47,443 bases of DNA. It comes from an uncultured Odoribacter sp. (GTDB lineage Bacteria > Bacteroidota > Bacteroidia > Bacteroidales > Marinifilaceae). The notes below the pieces were generated by a model. It worked only from the letters and a program-made list of their open reading frames with translations. It ran no database searches and had not been told where the DNA came from. The position numbers were made by a program, and so were the translations under genes. Location of the stretch: contig UQJP01000028.1 of assembly GCA_900541415.1 (NCBI GenBank), positions 1-47,443 on the forward strand, given 5' to 3'. Positions 8,429 through 16,809 of the stretch are shown piece after piece (the stretch's first letter is position 1; the number at the start of each line of letters is the position of its first letter).

Positions 8429-9963
8429 CCCGCCCGGTTGATCCCGTTTTGCAGGTTGTCGCCACACTCTTTGAGCAGAATGGATTTCAACTCTTCTGCT
8501 TTTTGGGGTTGTTGCCGGAGCAGGTTGTGTTGCTCTTTGGGATCGTCCGGGAGGTAGAATAGTTCGCAGGTGTTTTCTTTCATGTAGTAGCGAAGTTTCC
8601 AGCCTTCGTTCGTCACGATGGCAGGTCCGTTGTTTGAGCCGAATATCAGGTAACGGCTTTGTTTTTGTTTTTTTCCTTTTAACAGGTTGGGCAGGAATGA
8701 GTGTCCGTCTTTGGCGGTTGGCAAAGGGACTTTTAGCAGGTCTGCCATTGTGGATAGAAAATCATAGTTGGAAACCAGAGCTTTGCTGACCTTTCCCTGA
8801 GGGATGGTTCCTTCGCAATAAAATACTAAGGGAATATGGATGCCTCCTTCCAGATTGCTGCGTTTTAATCCAGCCATTCCGGCGTTGCCGTTGAAAATGT
8901 CGCCACCCGGTTCGCTGTAATATTTATTGTGGAAGTCGTCAAAAAGTTGCCCGTTTTGCAAGTTCCTGTAAGGTTTCTCACAGCGTCCTTTTTGGGAGTA
9001 ATAGATTTCGTGTCCATTATCGGATGAAAAGACAATTAAGGTGCGGTCTGCGATTCCTTGTTTTTTTAATTCTTCCAGGATATACCCGATGTTGTCGTCG
9101 AGGTATTTCATCATGGAAGCGTATTCTTTTTCTATCGGTGTTAAGTTCGGGTTGTTTGCCAATTCGGGATGGATGGCGGGAACGGCCACCGGACCGTGAG
9201 GTAATTGCGTGGGGTGGAACAGGAAGAAGGGTTTGCTCTTGTTGTTGCGGATAAATTCCAATATCTTTTGCAGGAAGAGGTCTTGTGAATAGGTTTTCTT
9301 TCCTTCCATATTCCAGCGTTCCCGATAGGTATTTTCTGTTTCGTTTTCTATGCTTTTCCCTCCGTTCGTACGGGTGTTGCCTTCGATTTCAACTATTTCC
9401 CCGTTGTCGAAGAGAAATGGCGGATAGAATCCGTGACAGCGTACGTGGTCGAGATAGCCGTAATAATAATCCCAGCCATGGTCTTTCATTTGTTTGCGGG
9501 TGGCGGTGAATCCCCATTCCAGTTTTCCGATTTCCGCCGTTATGTATCCCGCTTTTTTAAAGACCTGCGGTAAATAATAGTCGCCTTCGGGCAGATTGAT
9601 GTCGGTGGCATCGATTTTGCTTTCCCTGGAAGCGATTAAGGCTGTGTCTTTGAATGGGATAAGGAATTGCCCTCCGCCGGAAATTTTCCATTTGTCGGTG
9701 TGGCAGTCGTGGTAGCCTGTCAGGAGCGAGGCTCTGGCAGGGGCGGAAAGCATGCAGCCGTATGCGTTTTCATAGGAAGTGCCCTGCCGGATCAGTTTGT
9801 CTATGTTCGGGGTGGTGAACTGTTGCTGTCCGTAAGCAGAGAGCATACCCTTCCCCATATCGTCGGCATAAATGTAGATGACATTTAAAGGCTTTTGGGC
9901 TATACTTACGGCAGGTAAGGCAGAGAGCACAAAGCAGGGAAGAAGTGTTTTATCAAAGTTCAT
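8425..9963 (-). CDS. Periplasmic serine-type sulfatase
   Basis: A 512-residue exported sulfatase of the alkaline-phosphatase fold. It has a signal peptide, metal-site DD (34-35) in IYADDMGKG, and the modification motif SAPAR (S73 to R77) followed by ASLLTG. The motif has Ser rather than Cys, so activation to formylglycine would need an anaerobic radical-SAM maturase (anSME), which is not in this window. Later conserved blocks include HPTQLPHGP and SSDNGHE. Likely substrates are sulfated glycans or mucin sugars, but specificity cannot be read. It lies 86 nt after the propeller lipoprotein on the same strand and probably shares its transcript. Confidence 0.92.
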   Translation of the reverse strand: MNFDKTLLPCFVLSALPAVSIAQKPLNVIYIYADDMGKGMLSAYGQQQFTTPNIDKLIRQGTSYENAYGCMLSAPARASLLTGYHDCHTDKWKISGGGQFLIPFKDTALIASRESKIDATDINLPEGDYYLPQVFKKAGYITAEIGKLEWGFTATRKQMKDHGWDYYYGYLDHVRCHGFYPPFLFDNGEIVEIEGNTRTNGGKSIENETENTYRERWNMEGKKTYSQDLFLQKILEFIRNNKSKPFFLFHPTQLPHGPVAVPAIHPELANNPNLTPIEKEYASMMKYLDDNIGYILEELKKQGIADRTLIVFSSDNGHEIYYSQKGRCEKPYRNLQNGQLFDDFHNKYYSEPGGDIFNGNAGMAGLKRSNLEGGIHIPLVFYCEGTIPQGKVSKALVSNYDFLSTMADLLKVPLPTAKDGHSFLPNLLKGKKQKQSRYLIFGSNNGPAIVTNEGWKLRYYMKENTCELFYLPDDPKEQHNLLRQQPQKAEELKSILLKECGDNLQNGINRAG

Positions 9964-10049
9964 GGTTGGGTGTGTTTGTCATGATCGTTCGCGTAAGTTG
10001 TTGTTTCGTAGTGTGTTTGAAAGAATCGAATTACCGTGTTTTACATGGT

Positions 10050-11207
10050 TTACTTGAAAGTCCCTATGATGATTACGGGGTTGTCGTCGTCTTTTAGCCG
10101 CTCGTTTAGCTCTTTTAGGGTGGGAGTGAGTTCCTTGCCTGCTTTCAGTTGTTCTTCGGCCAGTTGCTTGATTTGCTGTGTGCTTTTTTGTAAGAAAATG
10201 TGATTTCCGTTTGTGGTGGTGAGCGTGGGAAAATCTGAAGATACTTCTCCCAATAGGTCATTGTCGAATTGCTCGATCAGGTATACCGACCGATCGTTTT
10301 TGCCGATCCGGTAGTTGTAGGCTTTTGAATTTTGACTGATTCCCACTCCGAATAGACCTTCTTCTTCTGCAAAAATGTTGTATTCATGGATTTGAATCAT
10401 CACTTCGTTGTTGGTTTCTGCTTTTATCCTGAGAAAATTACCCTGCCTCTTTTGATAAGTGAAAGGATTGTTTAATTTGAAAATGAGTTGCGGTATTTTT
10501 AGAGAGTCCTTGATTTCGAACAGGATGTGGTCTGTATTGGGATTCCAGTAAGAAATCCGGTTGCCTGTCTTGCATAGATAAGGTTTGAATATATTTTTGG
10601 CTTTATCGATGGACGTAGTGTCGGTTACCACGTAAGAGAGTAGTTCTCCGGTATCCGAGAGTGTAACAACCTCGTAATTTTGTTTTGAAGTTCCTATGCC
10701 TGTATGTGAATTGCCTGTTAGAGAATGGTTTTGGGTCATCGTGAGATTGACAAGGTCGTTACACTCATTTGAAATTTTTCCCGTATTTTTCCCGGTATTC
10801 AATTCGATCACCCGTAATTCTGTTCTTTGACTCCAATCGCGGTAGTAAAGGCGTTCCCCGGCCTCGTCCACCGTGAACGTGGCAATGGAGTTAAACTCTC
10901 CCGGCCCTTTGCCTTGCTTTGCCAGTTGCCGGATGTGCTTGCCGTCTTTATCGAACAGATGCATGGATTCCCTGTCTGCCGTGATAATATATTTGTTGCC
11001 TACCCATACTCCCAGATTGCTCGACAGAAGGCAGGAGTCGCTGGTTTCGAGCGGGATTGCCCGTAGGTTGTCGGCCATATCGCTGAACTTTTGGGTAATG
11101 GTTCCGGCGGGCTTGCTTAAGTCAATCTCGTTGGTTTCGGTTGTTTGACAGGAAAAAAGGAGAAATACCAGCATACAGCCGCAGAGGCATGGGAATTTTT
11201 TTTTCAT
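10050..11207 (-). CDS. 6-bladed beta-propeller lipoprotein
   Basis: 385 residues with signal peptide and lipobox FSC (Cys 20). The body resembles the Bacteroidales 6-bladed propeller family: an N-terminal IPLETSDSCLL strand, then YIITADRESMHLFDKDGKHIRQL and KGPGEFNSI. Family members are surface or periplasmic proteins of unknown ligand, often near polysaccharide-utilisation genes. It is the first gene of a likely two-gene unit with the downstream sulfatase. That pairing hints at glycan binding or processing, but this is inference only. Confidence 0.82.
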   Translation of the reverse strand: MKKKFPCLCGCMLVFLLFSCQTTETNEIDLSKPAGTITQKFSDMADNLRAIPLETSDSCLLSSNLGVWVGNKYIITADRESMHLFDKDGKHIRQLAKQGKGPGEFNSIATFTVDEAGERLYYRDWSQRTELRVIELNTGKNTGKISNECNDLVNLTMTQNHSLTGNSHTGIGTSKQNYEVVTLSDTGELLSYVVTDTTSIDKAKNIFKPYLCKTGNRISYWNPNTDHILFEIKDSLKIPQLIFKLNNPFTYQKRQGNFLRIKAETNNEVMIQIHEYNIFAEEEGLFGVGISQNSKAYNYRIGKNDRSVYLIEQFDNDLLGEVSSDFPTLTTTNGNHIFLQKSTQQIKQLAEEQLKAGKELTPTLKELNERLKDDDNPVIIIGTFK

Positions 11208-11370
11208 GTTGGGATGTTTTTATATGGAACAGAAGTAAATTAGTATTTGGTTATAGGTTTATACAAAAATAATAATATTTTTTAACGAATTGAGAGGAGA
11301 GTTATTTTTTAATCAAATGGATTTCGGATGTTATTTTGTTGAAAATTCCCCTTATTAAATAAAGCGAATA

Positions 11371-11414
11371 TAAAATGTTCCCCCAAAAGTTAGATATAAA
11401 ACTTTTGGGGGAAT
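11371..11414 (-). terminator. Terminator of the DEAD-box helicase gene
   Basis: Perfect 14-bp stem TTCCCCCAAAAGTT/AACTTTTGGGGGAA (11378-11391 / 11400-11413) with an 8-nt loop. It sits 76 nt past the helicase stop. The minus-strand flank CATTTTATATT is only moderately U-rich. The rest of 11208-11370 is AT-rich with nothing recognised beyond the propeller promoter region. Confidence 0.7.
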
Positions 11415-11489
11415 TTCAATGTTGTATAAAGAGAGGATTTTTATTTCGAATTTCCTGACTATGTTTTGTTTGGCAGGAAGTGAACCGGG

Positions 11490-12752
11490 TTATTCCTGAG
11501 GGCTTCCGGATGTTTTTTTCCGATGGAAAGGGCGTTTCCCTTTAAAAGAGGAGTGGTTACGCGATTTTCCCTGAGGACGGCGGCGTTCGAAAGCTTTGCC
11601 GGGATTGTATTCCGGGGCTGTTCCGATTTCCGGGGGGAGAGGTATTTTGTATATGTCTTTTTCGATAAATTCCTCTATCCGGTGGAATTTGCCTTGTTCC
11701 GCTTCGTTCACAAAGGTGATTGCAACCCCGTCGGCGTTGGCGCGGGCGGTACGTCCGATCCGGTGGATGTAGTCTTCCGGATCGTGAGGCACATCGTAGT
11801 TGATCACCAGTCCGATGTCGTCGATGTCGATTCCCCGTGCCACGATGTCGGTGGCTACCAGAATGTTGATTTTGTTATTTTTGAAGTCCAGCATCACCGC
11901 TTCCCGCTGTTCCTGTTCCAGGTCGGAGTGCATCGCCGCTACGTTCAGTTTCATCCGTTTTAGCGAGTAGGCCAGGTCTTTCACCTTTTGTTTGGAAGAT
12001 GAAAAAATAATCGTTTTGGTGGTCGCCGGCTTATTGAATAATTCTTTTATGATGCCCATTTTCTGGTTTTCATAGCAGATATATGCCGATTGGACAATGG
12101 CTTCGTTGGGTTTGGAAATGGCTATATTGACTTCTGCCGGGTCGTTAAGGATCTGTTTGGCAAGCTGCCTGATTTTCGGGGGCAGGGTTGCTGAAAACAT
12201 GATGGTCTGGCGTTTTTCCGGCATATTTTTGGCTATCTGCATAATATCTTCGAAAAATCCCATGTCCAGCATCCGGTCGGCTTCGTCCAGAATGAAGTAG
12301 CCTACATGCGAGAGGTCGATGCCGCTGTTCGCAATGTGTGACAGCAATCTGCCCGGAGTGGCGATCACTACATCCGCCCCCATGAGCAAGCCTTTCTTTT
12401 GCTGGTCCCAGCCTGCTCCGTCGCCTCCTCCGTATACCACCGTGTGGGATAGGGGCAGATAATAGGAAAATCCTTCCAGTTGCATATCAATTTGTTGTGC
12501 CAGTTCGCGGGTAGGAACCATGATTACGGAACGGATAATATTATCCGGGTTCCCTTCCCGTGCCAGCCTGCTGAGCAGGGGTAAAGTGTAAGCGGCGGTT
12601 TTTCCTGTTCCGGTCTGTGCACAGCCGATAATATCCCTGCCTTCTAATATAATAGGAATGGTTTGTTCCTGTACGGGAGTCATTTCCACGAAATTCATCG
12701 CATCGATCCCGTCTAATACATCATCATCTAAATCCAGTTCGTCAAATCTCAT
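11490..12752 (-). CDS. DEAD-box ATP-dependent RNA helicase (RhlE/CsdA-like)
   Basis: 420 residues from ATG 12752. The helicase core shows Q-motif PVQEQ, motif I AQTGTGKT (45-52), PTRELA, TPGR, motif II DEAD within ILDEADRMLDMGF, motif III SAT, and motif VI HRIGRTAR. The C-terminal tail is basic and low-complexity (RRRPQGKSRNHSSFKGKR), as in RNA chaperone helicases of cold response and ribosome assembly. A TTG at 12779 is in frame, but the -7 box TATATTTG overlaps it. Transcription would thus start downstream of TTG, which favours ATG 12752. Confidence 0.95.
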   Translation of the reverse strand: MRFDELDLDDDVLDGIDAMNFVEMTPVQEQTIPIILEGRDIIGCAQTGTGKTAAYTLPLLSRLAREGNPDNIIRSVIMVPTRELAQQIDMQLEGFSYYLPLSHTVVYGGGDGAGWDQQKKGLLMGADVVIATPGRLLSHIANSGIDLSHVGYFILDEADRMLDMGFFEDIMQIAKNMPEKRQTIMFSATLPPKIRQLAKQILNDPAEVNIAISKPNEAIVQSAYICYENQKMGIIKELFNKPATTKTIIFSSSKQKVKDLAYSLKRMKLNVAAMHSDLEQEQREAVMLDFKNNKINILVATDIVARGIDIDDIGLVINYDVPHDPEDYIHRIGRTARANADGVAITFVNEAEQGKFHRIEEFIEKDIYKIPLPPEIGTAPEYNPGKAFERRRPQGKSRNHSSFKGKRPFHRKKTSGSPQE

Positions 12753-12776
12753 TTTTTTCTTCTCAAAAATTTGTTT

Positions 12777-12784
12777 CAAATATA
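12777..12784 (-). promoter_or_regulatory. -7 element of the helicase promoter
   Basis: TATATTTG on the minus strand is a perfect TAnnTTTG match. The predicted start, about 5 nt downstream, leaves a leader of roughly 20 nt before ATG 12752. Confidence 0.5.
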
Positions 12785-12805
12785 CATATTTTTGCTGGTT
12801 TAATT

Positions 12806-12836
12806 TTTGTTATCGTTAAAAATGTCTACATCTTTG
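12806..12836 (+). promoter_or_regulatory. Promoter of the mini-TPR gene
   Basis: TTTG (12806-12809), 19 nt, then CATCTTTG (12829-12836), one mismatch from TAnnTTTG. The predicted start lies about 20 nt before ATG 12863. It is divergent from the helicase promoter. Confidence 0.5.
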
Positions 12837-12862
12837 GATTACTTCTAAGACGAGGTTTTATT

Positions 12863-12997
12863 ATGGAAAGCGGATTGTTCAGATATTACCATTATTTGAA
12901 GAATGAGATTACGGAGTCGAAGACGTATTGGAGTAAAATTTTAGCCCTTGAGCCGGAAAATGAGGTAGCCAAAAAAGCTTTGGACGGTATGAAATAA
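12863..12997 (+). CDS. 44-residue TPR-like mini-protein
   Basis: A short gene of 44 codons plus stop. Its product has the look of the final repeat of a tetratricopeptide protein: YWSKILALEPENEVAKKAL, with a preceding helix RYYHYLKNEITESK. There is no signal peptide or membrane segment. A well-spaced promoter directly upstream argues that it is an expressed small gene rather than debris. The lack of any larger TPR gene nearby leaves a pseudogene remnant possible. It sits between the helicase and the next exported protein. Function is unknown; a single helical hairpin might dimerise or dock on a partner. Confidence 0.6.
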   Translation: MESGLFRYYHYLKNEITESKTYWSKILALEPENEVAKKALDGMK

Positions 12998-13023
12998 ATT
13001 CTGGCATCATTTTTGCTATTTTG

Positions 13024-13054
13024 TTGGGTGGATAAAATATTGTTTTTATCTTTG
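13024..13054 (+). promoter_or_regulatory. Promoter of the exported protein upstream of atpD
   Basis: TTG (13024-13026), 20 nt, then a perfect TATCTTTG (13047-13054). The ATG at 13076 follows 21 nt later. Confidence 0.65.
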
Positions 13055-13075
13055 GACGTAGATGTTGTGAACAGA

Positions 13076-13465
13076 ATGAAACTGCTATTTATTTTTATAT
13101 TATTTGTTTGTTTTTTACTCCTGGGTTCGAGTATAAGCCAGGAGAAGCAAGGGAATATTGTGATAGCAGGTATTTCCTCGGAGCAATCGGAGATGCTGTT
13201 CCCCGATATGGTCCGGTCTGAGCTTAGAAGCTCGTCGCAGCCGGCTGTGTTATTCCGGAATTTGTTTTTGCCGGGAAAGCAGCTGGATATGCCGGAAGAC
13301 CATGACCACGGTTTTCAGGTGATCAGTAAAACACTTCCCGGACATCGCCGCCAGGTTTTGACAGCCCAGGTACGGACGCTTTTTGCTCAAAAGTTTATGC
13401 GTTTGTTGTCTGCCCGTTATATGAACGGGTTCTATATTTATTCTTTGGAGAAACTTATCATTTAA
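13076..13465 (+). CDS. Hypothetical exported 129-residue protein
   Basis: I do not recognise this family. A hydrophobic N-terminus of about 22 residues (MKLLFIFILFVCFLLLGSS) looks like a signal peptide or anchor. The rest is a mixed, fairly polar domain containing DMPEDHDHGFQV and a basic ARYMNGFYIYSLEK end. An upstream alternative start at 13013 precedes the promoter and is rejected. The gene lies 157 nt before atpD on the same strand and has a strong promoter, so read-through into the ATP synthase operon is conceivable. Confidence 0.6.
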   Translation: MKLLFIFILFVCFLLLGSSISQEKQGNIVIAGISSEQSEMLFPDMVRSELRSSSQPAVLFRNLFLPGKQLDMPEDHDHGFQVISKTLPGHRRQVLTAQVRTLFAQKFMRLLSARYMNGFYIYSLEKLII

Positions 13466-13493
13466 CTTTTCCGTTATCTATTATCAGTATCTG

Positions 13494-13509
13494 TTCTGCA
13501 GTTGCAGAA
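13494..13509. promoter_or_regulatory. Short dyad upstream of the ATP synthase operon
   Basis: TTCTGCA-GT-TGCAGAA is a perfect 7-2-7 inverted repeat 113 nt before the atpD ATG. There is no T run, so it is not a typical terminator. It may be an operator or a leader hairpin. Confidence 0.35.
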
Positions 13510-13622
13510 GAGTTAAATAATTGTATTATATTGTGACAGTTTTGTGATCGGAGTGCCGGAAGGATACCGGGGATGGATTACGGAAAATCAGGTTGCGGAA
13601 TTATAAATTTTTAATCAGGATT

Positions 13623-15134
13623 ATGGCAGAGAAATTCGGATATGTGACTCAGGTGATCGGACCTGTAGTGGATGTCATTTTTGAAAATGGCGGAGAAGAT
13701 TTGCCCCGGATATACGAGGCGTTGGAAATTGTGCGCGACAATGGCGAAAAGTTGATCGTGGAGGTTGAACAGCATATCGGGGAGGATACGGTGAGATGTG
13801 TGGCGATGGATACCACCGACGGGTTACATCGTGGAATGAAAGCGCTGGATTTGGGGCGTACGCTGACGATGCCTATCGGCGACCAGATCAAGGGGCGTTT
13901 GCTGAATGTGACCGGGGATGCTATCGACAAGTTGGGTAAATTGAATTACTCTAAGACGTTGTCTATTCACCGGGAGCCGCCCAAGTTTGAGGACCTGACG
14001 ACAACGCAGGAGTTGTTGCTGACAGGGATTAAGGTGATCGATTTGCTGGAACCTTATTCCAAAGGAGGAAAGATCGGGCTTTTCGGAGGTGCAGGGGTAG
14101 GAAAGACGGTGTTGATTATGGAGCTGATCAATAATATTGCCAAAGGGCATAACGGGTATTCCGTGTTTGCCGGAGTGGGAGAGCGTACCCGGGAAGGAAA
14201 CGACCTGTTGAGGGAGATGATCGAATCGGGGGTAATCAGATACGGCGATAAGTTTTCGAAAGAGATGGAAGAGGGGAAATGGGATGTGAACAGTGTGGAT
14301 ATGTCGCAGGTGGAGCAATCGCAGGCAACTTTGGTGTTCGGGCAGATGAACGAGCCGCCGGGAGCCCGTTTGCGGGTGGCTTTGTCGGGACTGACCGTGG
14401 CTGAGTCGTTCCGTGATTCCAATGAAGGCGGAAAGGAAATCCTGTTTTTTATCGATAATATTTTCCGTTTTACACAGGCCGGCTCGGAAGTTTCGGCTTT
14501 GCTGGGGCGTATGCCTTCGGCTGTGGGGTATCAGCCGACGCTGGCTTCTGAAATGGGAAAATTGCAGGAGCGTATTGCTTCGACGAAATATGGTTCGATC
14601 ACTTCCGTGCAGGCTATTTATGTGCCGGCAGACGACCTGACCGACCCTGCTCCGGCCACTACGTTTAACTTTTTGGATGCCACAACGGTGCTTAGCCGTA
14701 AGATCACGGAGCTGGGTATTTATCCGGCAGTCGATCCGTTGGAGTCGTCTTCCCGAATCCTCGACCCGAATATCGTGGGTGAGGAGCATTACAATACAGC
14801 ACAGCAGGTGGTGGAATTGTTGCAGCATTACCGGGAATTGCAGGATATTATCGCTATTTTGGGGGTTGATGAGTTGTCCGACAGCGACAAGCTGGTGGTG
14901 AACCGTGCGCGGCGTGCCCAGCGTTTCTTCTCTCAGCCGTTTCATGTGGCCGAACAATATACGGGTATTCCGGGGGTTATGGTTCCGCTGGAGGAAACGA
15001 TCCGGGGCTTTAAAATGATCCTGAACGGCGATATGGATGAATATCCCGAACAGGCGTTTATGAACGTCGGGACGATCGATGAGGCGATTCAGAAAGGGAA
15101 GGATATGATTGCGAAAGCGAAAGGTAAATCGTAA
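13623..15134 (+). CDS. atpD: F1Fo ATP synthase subunit beta
   Basis: The catalytic beta subunit of F1, about 503 residues. It has the Walker A GGAGVGKT (155-162), the GERTREGNDL catalytic Glu region, and the LFFIDNIFRFTQAGSEVSALLGR-type core. ATG 13623 gives the usual MAEKFGYVTQVIGPVVDV start; an upstream alternative at 13593 is not needed. It is the first gene of the operon in the Bacteroidota order (beta and epsilon first). No perfect -7 box was seen directly in front. The leader from 13466 holds a short dyad. Confidence 0.98.
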   Translation: MAEKFGYVTQVIGPVVDVIFENGGEDLPRIYEALEIVRDNGEKLIVEVEQHIGEDTVRCVAMDTTDGLHRGMKALDLGRTLTMPIGDQIKGRLLNVTGDAIDKLGKLNYSKTLSIHREPPKFEDLTTTQELLLTGIKVIDLLEPYSKGGKIGLFGGAGVGKTVLIMELINNIAKGHNGYSVFAGVGERTREGNDLLREMIESGVIRYGDKFSKEMEEGKWDVNSVDMSQVEQSQATLVFGQMNEPPGARLRVALSGLTVAESFRDSNEGGKEILFFIDNIFRFTQAGSEVSALLGRMPSAVGYQPTLASEMGKLQERIASTKYGSITSVQAIYVPADDLTDPAPATTFNFLDATTVLSRKITELGIYPAVDPLESSSRILDPNIVGEEHYNTAQQVVELLQHYRELQDIIAILGVDELSDSDKLVVNRARRAQRFFSQPFHVAEQYTGIPGVMVPLEETIRGFKMILNGDMDEYPEQAFMNVGTIDEAIQKGKDMIAKAKGKS

Positions 15135-15159
15135 GTTGTAATTTTAATTTTTAAATTTT

Positions 15160-15393
15160 ATGAGATTGGAGATTATATCAGCAGAAAAGGTGCTGTTCAA
15201 AGGGAATGTGAAACGGGTGACCCTGCCGGGCTCTCTGGGGACATTTACCGTACTGGAACATCACGCTCCGCTGATTTCCACATTGACACACGGAGATGTG
15301 GTATATGATGCGGGGGAGACACAGAAACAACTGACCATCGATTCGGGTGTCGTAGAGGTGCTCGATAACAAAGTGGTGGTTTGTATTCATTAA
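15160..15393 (+). CDS. atpC: F1Fo ATP synthase subunit epsilon (short form)
   Basis: 77 residues covering only the N-terminal beta-sandwich (MRLEIISAEKVLFKG; LPGSLGTFTVLEHHAPLIS). The E. coli protein is about 139 residues. The C-terminal helical pair, which inhibits ATP hydrolysis in other bacteria, is absent. Short epsilons are known in Bacteroidota, so this is likely natural rather than truncated. It follows atpD by 25 nt and is followed by an intercistronic hairpin. Confidence 0.93.
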   Translation: MRLEIISAEKVLFKGNVKRVTLPGSLGTFTVLEHHAPLISTLTHGDVVYDAGETQKQLTIDSGVVEVLDNKVVVCIH

Positions 15394-15398
15394 GTCTA

Positions 15399-15419
15399 AA
15401 GCCCGGTGACTCCGGGCTT
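15399..15419 (+). promoter_or_regulatory. Intercistronic hairpin atpC/atpB
   Basis: AAGCCCGG/CCGGGCTT (15399-15406 / 15412-15419) with a 5-nt loop, 28 nt before atpB. No T run follows, so processing, stability or attenuation is more likely than full termination. Confidence 0.5.
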
Positions 15420-15447
15420 CGGACAGGACTTTTGAAAGTCGGTTATC

Positions 15448-16497
15448 ATGAAAAAATTGAAATATATATTGGTTTTGTTGGTTGTGTTGCTTCCGTTGGG
15501 ACAGGCGATGGCAGAAACTGAAAAAGAAGCGGAGGCGGCATTTAATCCTCAAAAAATTATTTTTGAGCATTTAGGCGATGAATACGGATGGAAAATCTGG
15601 AATCTGGAAATCCCGTTGCCCGTGATCGTTTCGGGACAGGACGGAAAGTGGCATTTGTTCAGTTCCAGCCGTTTGCAGGACGGAGCTACTTATGAGGGTT
15701 TCCGTATTGCGGAGGGAGGCGATTATTCCGGGAAGGTTGTGGAAACGGACGCGCAGGGGAATGAGTACCGTCCATGGGACTTGTCCATTACCAAAAATGT
15801 GCTGGCGATCATTATTTGCGGATTGATGATGTTTTGGGCTATTTTCCCGCTGGTGCGTTTCTATAAGCGGAAACCTTACGGAGCGCCCCGGAAAGTTCCG
15901 GGCATGATGGAGGTGGTCGTGGATATGCTTTACCGGGAGTTGATTGTGGGTATTTTGGGAAAGGATGCCCGGCGTTTTGCCCCTTATTTGCTGACCTTAT
16001 TCTTCTTTATCCTGTTTTCGAATTTGCTGGGATTGATCGTGATCTTTCCCGGAGGGGCGAACGTGATGGGAAATATGGCCGTGACGATGGTGCTTGCCGT
16101 GTGTACTTTTGTGGTGGTGAATGTTTCCGGTACGAAGCATTACTGGAAGGAAATATTCTGGCCGGAAGTGCCTACCTGGCTGAAAGTGCCTGTTCCTATG
16201 ATGCCGGTGATCGAGATCTTCGGTGTTTTTACAAAACCTGTTGCATTGATGATTCGTTTGTTTGCGAATATGTTGGGAGGGCATTTGATTACACTGGTGC
16301 TGATTTCCCTGATCTTCCTGTTCGGGGCGATGGGGGCTGCGGTGACGGGTGTGACGACGGTAGTAGCGGTGGTGTTCGCTGTTTTTATGAATATCATCGA
16401 CCTGTTGATTTGTTTCATTCAGGCTTATGTGTTTATGATGCTTTCAACGATATTTATTTCATTGGCCAGGACGAAAGGAAGCGAGGTTTCCGATTAA
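15448..16497 (+). CDS. atpB: F1Fo ATP synthase subunit a
   Basis: A 349-residue membrane stator. A signal-peptide-like segment (1-22, ending AMAETE) and an N-terminal domain of about 90 residues precede the first true membrane helix near 115. This makes it longer than E. coli subunit a (271). The essential proton-channel Arg is R270 in LMIRLFANMLGGHL, and the last helices (IDLLICFIQAYVFMMLSTIF) are typical. The extended N-terminus would face the periplasm. It is the first Fo gene. Confidence 0.96.
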   Translation: MKKLKYILVLLVVLLPLGQAMAETEKEAEAAFNPQKIIFEHLGDEYGWKIWNLEIPLPVIVSGQDGKWHLFSSSRLQDGATYEGFRIAEGGDYSGKVVETDAQGNEYRPWDLSITKNVLAIIICGLMMFWAIFPLVRFYKRKPYGAPRKVPGMMEVVVDMLYRELIVGILGKDARRFAPYLLTLFFFILFSNLLGLIVIFPGGANVMGNMAVTMVLAVCTFVVVNVSGTKHYWKEIFWPEVPTWLKVPVPMMPVIEIFGVFTKPVALMIRLFANMLGGHLITLVLISLIFLFGAMGAAVTGVTTVVAVVFAVFMNIIDLLICFIQAYVFMMLSTIFISLARTKGSEVSD

Positions 16498-16537
16498 AGA
16501 GAGAGTAAATAAAGATTAAATAAAAATTTAAATTCAG

Positions 16538-16798
16538 ATGACTATGTTAAGTATGATTTTATTACAGGTGGCAGCCGGGGCAGGCCTGGCTAAAGTTGGT
16601 GCAGCTATTGGTGCGGGTATTGCAGCTATCGGAGCCGGTATCGGCATCGGCAAGATCGGTGCGAATGCGATGGACGCTATTGCCCGTCAGCCGGAACAGA
16701 CCAATAATATCCGAACCAATATGATTGTGATTGCGGCCCTGATCGAAGGGGTTGCCCTTTTTGCCATTATTGTTTGCCTGCTGGCATTATTCTTATAA
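16538..16798 (+). CDS. atpE: F1Fo ATP synthase subunit c
   Basis: An 86-residue double-helix proteolipid: a Gly/Ala-rich first helix (GAGIAAIGAGIGIGKIG), the polar loop ARQPE, and the ion-carrying Glu E70 in AALIEGVALF. The residue after Glu is Gly, and the first helix lacks the Gln/Ser/Thr ligands of sodium-type rings. A proton ring is therefore predicted. ATG 16538 is used; an alternative Met two codons later gives the same protein. Confidence 0.97.
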   Translation: MTMLSMILLQVAAGAGLAKVGAAIGAGIAAIGAGIGIGKIGANAMDAIARQPEQTNNIRTNMIVIAALIEGVALFAIIVCLLALFL

Positions 16799-16809
16799 TC
16801 TAAAAGGCT

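Noticed and set aside
13824..14957. 377-codon minus-strand frame opposite atpD
   Set aside because: His/Gln/Arg-rich composition, antisense to the beta subunit; a shadow frame.
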